Made by a program: the position numbers and the translations under genes
Assembly (NCBI RefSeq): GCF_003226555.1
Contig: NZ_QKQS01000016.1
Coordinates: 1 to 64,000 of the forward strand
Reading direction: 5' to 3'
Source of the DNA: Rhodopseudomonas palustris
GTDB taxonomy: Bacteria > Pseudomonadota > Alphaproteobacteria > Rhizobiales > Xanthobacteraceae
Length of the DNA: 64,000 bases
In this document: positions 59,937 to 64,000 of the stretch, in pieces
Position numbering within the stretch: the stretch's first letter is position 1
How the letters are laid out: each line of letters begins with the position of its first letter
The notes under the pieces: model-generated
What the model saw: only the letters and a program-made list of their open reading frames with translations
The model's database searches: none
What the model was told of the DNA's origin: nothing

Positions 59937-59965
59937 GAGGCCGGTGCGATCGACGCACCGGCCTC
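59937..59965 (+). terminator. Terminator between cydX and cydD
   Basis: Perfect 12-bp stem GAGGCCGGTGCG-ATCGA-CGCACCGGCCTC followed by GTGTCTGTCT. It separates cydABX from cydDC. Confidence 0.85.
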
Positions 59966-60005
59966 GTGTCTGTCTCGTGAATTGTAATTTCGAGGCGCCG
60001 TCACC

Positions 60006-61730
60006 GTGACTGCACGAACCGCCCAGTCCGCCGAGCTGCTGCGTTCGCTCCGCGCAGTGGCCGGACGCCACGCCCGCGCCGCGACGGTCGCGGCGGCGGT
60101 CTGGGGCGTGCTGGCGGTGGCGACGGCGCAACTGATCGCGATCGTGGTCGACCGGCTGGTGTTCGGTCATGCGGCGCTGGCGGCTATCGTGCCGCTGCTG
60201 GCGCTGCTCGCCGGCGTCGCATTGCTGCGTGCCGCGGCGGCGTGGCTCACCGAGCGGGCGGCGTTCGAGGCTTCCGCCAAGGTGAGGCGGCATCTGTTTC
60301 GGCGGGCGCTGGAACGGGTGTCGGCGCTCGGCCCGGTGCGGCTTGGTGAGTATCCTCCCGGCGAGCTGGTGGCGCTACTGACCGACTCGCTCGATGCCGT
60401 CGCGCCGTTGTGGCGATCGTGGCAACCGGCGATCGTGCGTGCCGCGGTGGTGCCGGTCGCGGTGCTGGCGGTGGTGACGTGGCGCGATCCTCTGGCTGCG
60501 GCGATCCTCGTCGTGGCGTTGCCGCTGCTGGTGTGGTTCTCGATCCTGGCCGGGCAGGGTGCCGAGCGGGCGAGCGGCGAGCGCTGGGCCGGGCTTGCCC
60601 GGCTCGGCGGCCATCTGCTCGATCAGATCCGCGGCCTGCCCGAACGCAAGCTCGCCGGCACCGCCGACAACGCCGTCGCCGCGGTGAAGGTCGCTGCCGA
60701 GCGCTACGGCCGCGAAACCATGGCGGTGCTACGCATCGCGTTCTTGTCGGCGCTGGTGGTCGAGTTCGTCGCGACCGCGGCGATCGCCGGCGTGGCGATC
60801 GCGGTCGGCTTCCGGCTGCTGTGGGGCGAGATGGATTTCGCCACCGGCCTGTTCGTGCTGCTGCTGGCGCCTGAGTTCTTTGCGCCGCTGCGCGACCTCG
60901 GCGCGCGCCGCCACGCCAAGCTGGAAGCGCTCACTGCGCTCGACAGGCTGGCGCCGCTGCTCGACCCGCCGCCCGCCGCCGGCCGGCCTTATGTCGTAGC
61001 GGCGCCGCCGTCGATCCGGTTCGACGAGGTGCGCGTCGTCCATGCCGACGGCCGCGTCGCGCTCGACGGCTTCAGCCTCGACATCGCCGCCGGCGAGCAC
61101 GTCGCGCTGGTCGGCCCGTCCGGCGCCGGCAAGAGCACGGTGCTGGCGCTGCTGCTGCGGTTCATCGAGCCGAGCAGCGGCCGGGTGCTGATCGACGGCG
61201 TGCCGCTGTCCGAAATTGATCCCGCGTCGTGGCGGCGGGCGCTGGTGGCGATGTCGCAGACGCCGCAGTTCTTCGAGGGCTCGATCGCCGACAACGTGGT
61301 GATGGGCCGTGCGGCGACTCCGGACGATGCGGCGCTGCGCGAGGCATTGCGGGCCGCGGACGCCGCGGCGTGGGTGGACCGGCTGCCGGACGGCACCGCG
61401 ACCCTGCTGGCGGAGCGCGGCGCGAACTTGTCGGGCGGCGAAGCACAGCGGTTCGCGCTGGCGCGCGCGATCTACGCCGCCGGGCCGCTGCTGCTGTTCG
61501 ACGAGCCGACCGCGCATCTCGACGCCGAGGCGCAGCGCGTGGTGATGCAGGGGCTGGCGCGGCTTAGCGAAGGGCGCACCGTGCTGACGATCGCGCACCG
61601 GCGCGAGACCATCGCGGCCGCCGATCGCGTGGTGGTGATCGAGCGCGGCCGCATCGCCGCGCAGGGTACGCCGGCGCAACTCCTGGCCGGCACGCTCGAT
61701 CGGTTCGAAGCGGAGCGCACCGATGCGTGA
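60006..61730 (+). CDS. cydD: Thiol-reductant ABC exporter subunit CydD
   Basis: This 574-residue half-transporter has six N-terminal helices and then an ABC domain: Walker A GPSGAGKSTVLALL, signature NLSGGEAQRFALARAI, Walker B LLLFDEPTAHLDAE. GTG 60006 is used. CydD pairs with CydC to export glutathione/cysteine for assembly of cytochrome bd, fitting the adjacent cydABX. It overlaps cydC by 8 bp. The terminator upstream suggests its own promoter. Confidence 0.92.
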   Translation: MTARTAQSAELLRSLRAVAGRHARAATVAAAVWGVLAVATAQLIAIVVDRLVFGHAALAAIVPLLALLAGVALLRAAAAWLTERAAFEASAKVRRHLFRRALERVSALGPVRLGEYPPGELVALLTDSLDAVAPLWRSWQPAIVRAAVVPVAVLAVVTWRDPLAAAILVVALPLLVWFSILAGQGAERASGERWAGLARLGGHLLDQIRGLPERKLAGTADNAVAAVKVAAERYGRETMAVLRIAFLSALVVEFVATAAIAGVAIAVGFRLLWGEMDFATGLFVLLLAPEFFAPLRDLGARRHAKLEALTALDRLAPLLDPPPAAGRPYVVAAPPSIRFDEVRVVHADGRVALDGFSLDIAAGEHVALVGPSGAGKSTVLALLLRFIEPSSGRVLIDGVPLSEIDPASWRRALVAMSQTPQFFEGSIADNVVMGRAATPDDAALREALRAADAAAWVDRLPDGTATLLAERGANLSGGEAQRFALARAIYAAGPLLLFDEPTAHLDAEAQRVVMQGLARLSEGRTVLTIAHRRETIAAADRVVVIERGRIAAQGTPAQLLAGTLDRFEAERTDA

Positions 61731-63372
61731 CCTGATGCGTCTGATGCGGCTATGGCGCGGCTCGCTGCCGCTGCTGTTCGGTGCGCTCGCGATTTCGCTG
61801 CTCACCACCTTCGCCAATCTGGCCCTGATGGCGACGGCCGGCTGGTTCGTCACCGCGATGGCGGTCGCCGGCGCCGCCGGCGTGACCATGAACTACTTCA
61901 CGCCGTCTGCGATCATCCGGTTCGCCGCGATCGTGCGCACCGGCGGACGCTGGCTCGACCGCGTCGTCAGCCACGAGGCAACCTTCGCGCTGCTGGCCTC
62001 GACCCGCGTCGCGTTGTTCGCGCGGCTGGCTGCGATCGCGCCCGGCGGTCTCGCCGATCTGCGCTCGGGCGAGGTGGCGGCGCGGCTGAAGCTCGACATT
62101 GACCGCCTGGAGATCGTGTTCCTGCGGCTGGTCGCGCCGGTGGTGGTCGCAATCTTGGTCGGCGCGGTCGTGGTCGGCGCCGTCGCCTGGTTGGGCCAGA
62201 CGTCGCTCGCATGGCTGCTCGCGGCAATCCTGGCGGCCGGCGGGCTGATCGGCCCGGCGCTGGTGGTGCGCGCCACACGCAGCGCCGCCGATCGCGACGC
62301 GGTGCTGGCCGCGACGCTGCGCCGCCGTACCACCGAACATCTCGACGGGCTGGCGACGCTGCTGGTCACCGGCGACGATCGCCGCCGTATCGACGCGCTG
62401 GACGAATTGCTGGGGCGGCGGATCGCGGCCGAGCGGACGATCGCGACGCGCAGCGCGTTCGGGGCGATCGGCCTTGGTGCCGCGTCCGACGTCGCGGTGA
62501 TCGCCGTGCTCGGCGTGGGTAGCTCGGCGCTCGGCAGCGCGGCGCTCAGCGGCCCCGACCTCACCTTGATCCTGCTGCTGGTGCTGGCGTCGTTCGAAGC
62601 ATTCGCGCCGCTCCCAGTTGCGGCGGCGGGGCTGGGCGCGACCTTGGTGTCGCTGCGGCGGCTGTTCGCGTTGTGGGATCGCGCTGCGCTGGTGGACAAG
62701 CCGGCGCAGCCGGTGCCGCTGCCGCAAGCTTTCGACCTGGTCGCAGATCGCGTGTCGCTGACCTATCCCGGACGGACCATGCCGGCGTTGCGTGACGCCG
62801 ATTTCATTCTGCCGCAGGGCACCGAACGACGGCTCGACGGCCCGAGCGGCAGCGGCAAGTCGACGTTGATCGATCTGCTGGTACGGGTTCGCGATCCCGA
62901 TGCCGGCGAGATCCGGCTCGGCGGCGTGCCCGTCCGTCGTCTGGCCCTGGCCGATCTGCGATCGGCGATCGCGCTGGTGCCGCAGCAGCCGCACATCTTC
63001 GCGGCGACGATTGCCGACAATCTGCGCGCCTTCGCGCCGGATGCGAGCGACGCCGAACTGTGGGCCGCGCTCGACGGTGCCGGCTTGAAGCAGGCGGTTA
63101 CGGAGATGCCCGAACAGCTCGCGACCTATGTCGGCGACGGCGGCACCAGATTGTCGGGCGGTGAGGTGCGGCGGCTGGGAATCGCGCGCGGACTGCTACG
63201 CACCGAGGCCCACATCCTGATCCTCGACGAGCCGACCGAAGGCCTCGACGAGGCGACCGCCGCAGAGGTGATGCGAGGCGTGCAACGACTCCGCGGCGAG
63301 CGCAGCCTGCTGATCGTCTCGCATCGCAACGCGTCGTCACAGGCCGGCCCAGCATCGGACATCGTTCGGTGA
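61723..63372 (+). CDS. cydC: Thiol-reductant ABC exporter subunit CydC
   Basis: This 549-residue half-transporter has six helices with FANLALMATAGWFVTAMAVA, then Walker A GPSGSGKSTLIDLL, signature RLSGGEVRRLGIARGL and Walker B ILILDEPTEGLDEA. It forms the heterodimer CydDC in the inner membrane. Translation is coupled to cydD by the 8-bp overlap. The end of the operon is 35 bp before a convergent GNAT gene. Confidence 0.92.
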   Translation: MRDLMRLMRLWRGSLPLLFGALAISLLTTFANLALMATAGWFVTAMAVAGAAGVTMNYFTPSAIIRFAAIVRTGGRWLDRVVSHEATFALLASTRVALFARLAAIAPGGLADLRSGEVAARLKLDIDRLEIVFLRLVAPVVVAILVGAVVVGAVAWLGQTSLAWLLAAILAAGGLIGPALVVRATRSAADRDAVLAATLRRRTTEHLDGLATLLVTGDDRRRIDALDELLGRRIAAERTIATRSAFGAIGLGAASDVAVIAVLGVGSSALGSAALSGPDLTLILLLVLASFEAFAPLPVAAAGLGATLVSLRRLFALWDRAALVDKPAQPVPLPQAFDLVADRVSLTYPGRTMPALRDADFILPQGTERRLDGPSGSGKSTLIDLLVRVRDPDAGEIRLGGVPVRRLALADLRSAIALVPQQPHIFAATIADNLRAFAPDASDAELWAALDGAGLKQAVTEMPEQLATYVGDGGTRLSGGEVRRLGIARGLLRTEAHILILDEPTEGLDEATAAEVMRGVQRLRGERSLLIVSHRNASSQAGPASDIVR

Positions 63373-63406
63373 ACGTGGGCCGCTGACGGTGTCGTCGAGA
63401 GAGGGG

Positions 63407-63928
63407 CTACGCCACCTCGAGAGGTTTCCTCATGGCGCAGCGCCGTGCTCTTGGGAGCCCGGCCCGCGCCTCGGCATCCAGCACGGCCTTCAGTCGGGAA
63501 TCGAGATCGTCCTCACCGAGCGTGACGAAACCGAGACGTTGATAGTAGGGCTCGTTCCAGGGCACGTCTCTGAAGGTGGTCAGCGTCAGTGCAGTAGAGC
63601 CATGATCGGCGGCAAAGCGCTGCGCCGCTTCGATCAGTTTCCGGCCGATGCCGCGGCGCTGTTGATCGCGGTGGACCGCCATTTGCCAGATGTGCAGGGC
63701 GTCGGTCATCACCTGTCCGTTCAGGAACGCCCCGATGCCATAGCTTGGCAGCTCGGCGACGAAAGCGACGCCGTCGGCGATAAGAGCGCGGTGCTGTTGC
63801 TCTGATTGGACGCTGTCGTCGGCGATCCATTCCAGCCCCGGCGACTGCCGGAATAGTTCGCCGGAGCTGCGTTCGATCTCGGGCAGCGTCGGGACATCGC
63901 TGTCGCTTGCGGGTCTGATCCGTATCAT
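63407..63928 (-). CDS. GNAT-family N-acetyltransferase
   Basis: This 173-residue protein starts MIRIRPASDSDVPTLPEIER. The acetyl-CoA loop is VHRDQQRRGIGRKLIEAAQR (Q/RxxGxG) and the C-terminal strand-helix has ALTLTTFRDVPWNEPYYQRL with GFVTLGEDD. It is probably a small-molecule or amine acetyltransferase; the substrate is unknown. It is convergent with cydC. Confidence 0.9.
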   Translation of the reverse strand: MIRIRPASDSDVPTLPEIERSSGELFRQSPGLEWIADDSVQSEQQHRALIADGVAFVAELPSYGIGAFLNGQVMTDALHIWQMAVHRDQQRRGIGRKLIEAAQRFAADHGSTALTLTTFRDVPWNEPYYQRLGFVTLGEDDLDSRLKAVLDAEARAGLPRARRCAMRKPLEVA

Positions 63929-64000
63929 CTGCGCAGTGTAGCCGGGCAGGCACCCGGATGGGAGGCCTCGGGGCGGTCTGGTGTCGAGGCGTCCTGCTTT

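Overview
The window is high-GC alphaproteobacterial chromosome. Gene content and order point to a Rhodopseudomonas palustris-like member of the Nitrobacteraceae (Bradyrhizobiaceae): an Irr-type iron regulator, a cytochrome c-556/b561 pair, CHASE-domain signalling proteins and the palindromic repeats typical of that family. No rRNA, tRNA, CRISPR array or phage was seen. The organism is inferred from gene content, not from a database match.

Layout. 0-5.8 kb: a flavin monooxygenase, a secreted protein with a duplicated domain, an atypical pyruvate kinase without its C-terminal domain, a Phd/VapC toxin-antitoxin pair whose toxin carries a one-base deletion, and an ArsC/YffB-like protein. 6-9.4 kb: a LivGFHM-type ABC importer without a binding protein. 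9.5-17.8 kb: a DUF4407 membrane protein with a long disordered tail, a DUF47-Pit phosphate transporter pair, CorA, a Gdx/SugE guanidinium exporter preceded by a well-formed guanidine-II (mini-ykkC) riboswitch, and release factor 3. 17.8-21.1 kb: a low-GC accessory island with family repeats, a complete IS5/IS427-group insertion sequence, and an orphan gene whose stop codon is the IS target site.

21-30 kb: an SRPBCC protein; a Slam-like outer-membrane protein paired with a secreted FecR-domain protein ending in a TbpB-like barrel; a CHASE2 adenylate cyclase; a CHASE3 histidine kinase; and a DUF3365 haem protein. 30.3-51.6 kb is an iron/metal region. A long leftward operon carries feoA, feoB, a FeoC-like gene, two HMA-like proteins, three small membrane proteins and a P1B-type ATPase, and closely resembles a ferrosome (fez) cluster joined to Feo ferrous-iron uptake. 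irr is divergent from it and has a perfect FNR/FixK box positioned at -41.5 from its predicted start site. A ferric-siderophore TonB receptor, a PepSY membrane protein and a c-type/b-type cytochrome pair follow. Next come a second TonB receptor with a three-hairpin leader, a FecBCD-like ABC importer, an FmdE-like protein and two paralogous GATase/ThuA-like proteins. This last set is the best candidate for an undescribed uptake or processing system.

51.6-64 kb: a YjhX (TopAI)/GNAT pair resembling TopAI-YjhQ; a MmyB-type regulator divergent from a 14-TM MFS exporter with a repeated operator-like sequence between them; a TetR regulator divergent from a darcynin-family gene; the cytochrome bd operon cydABX, including the 50-residue cydX; cydDC after a strong terminator; and a GNAT acetyltransferase.
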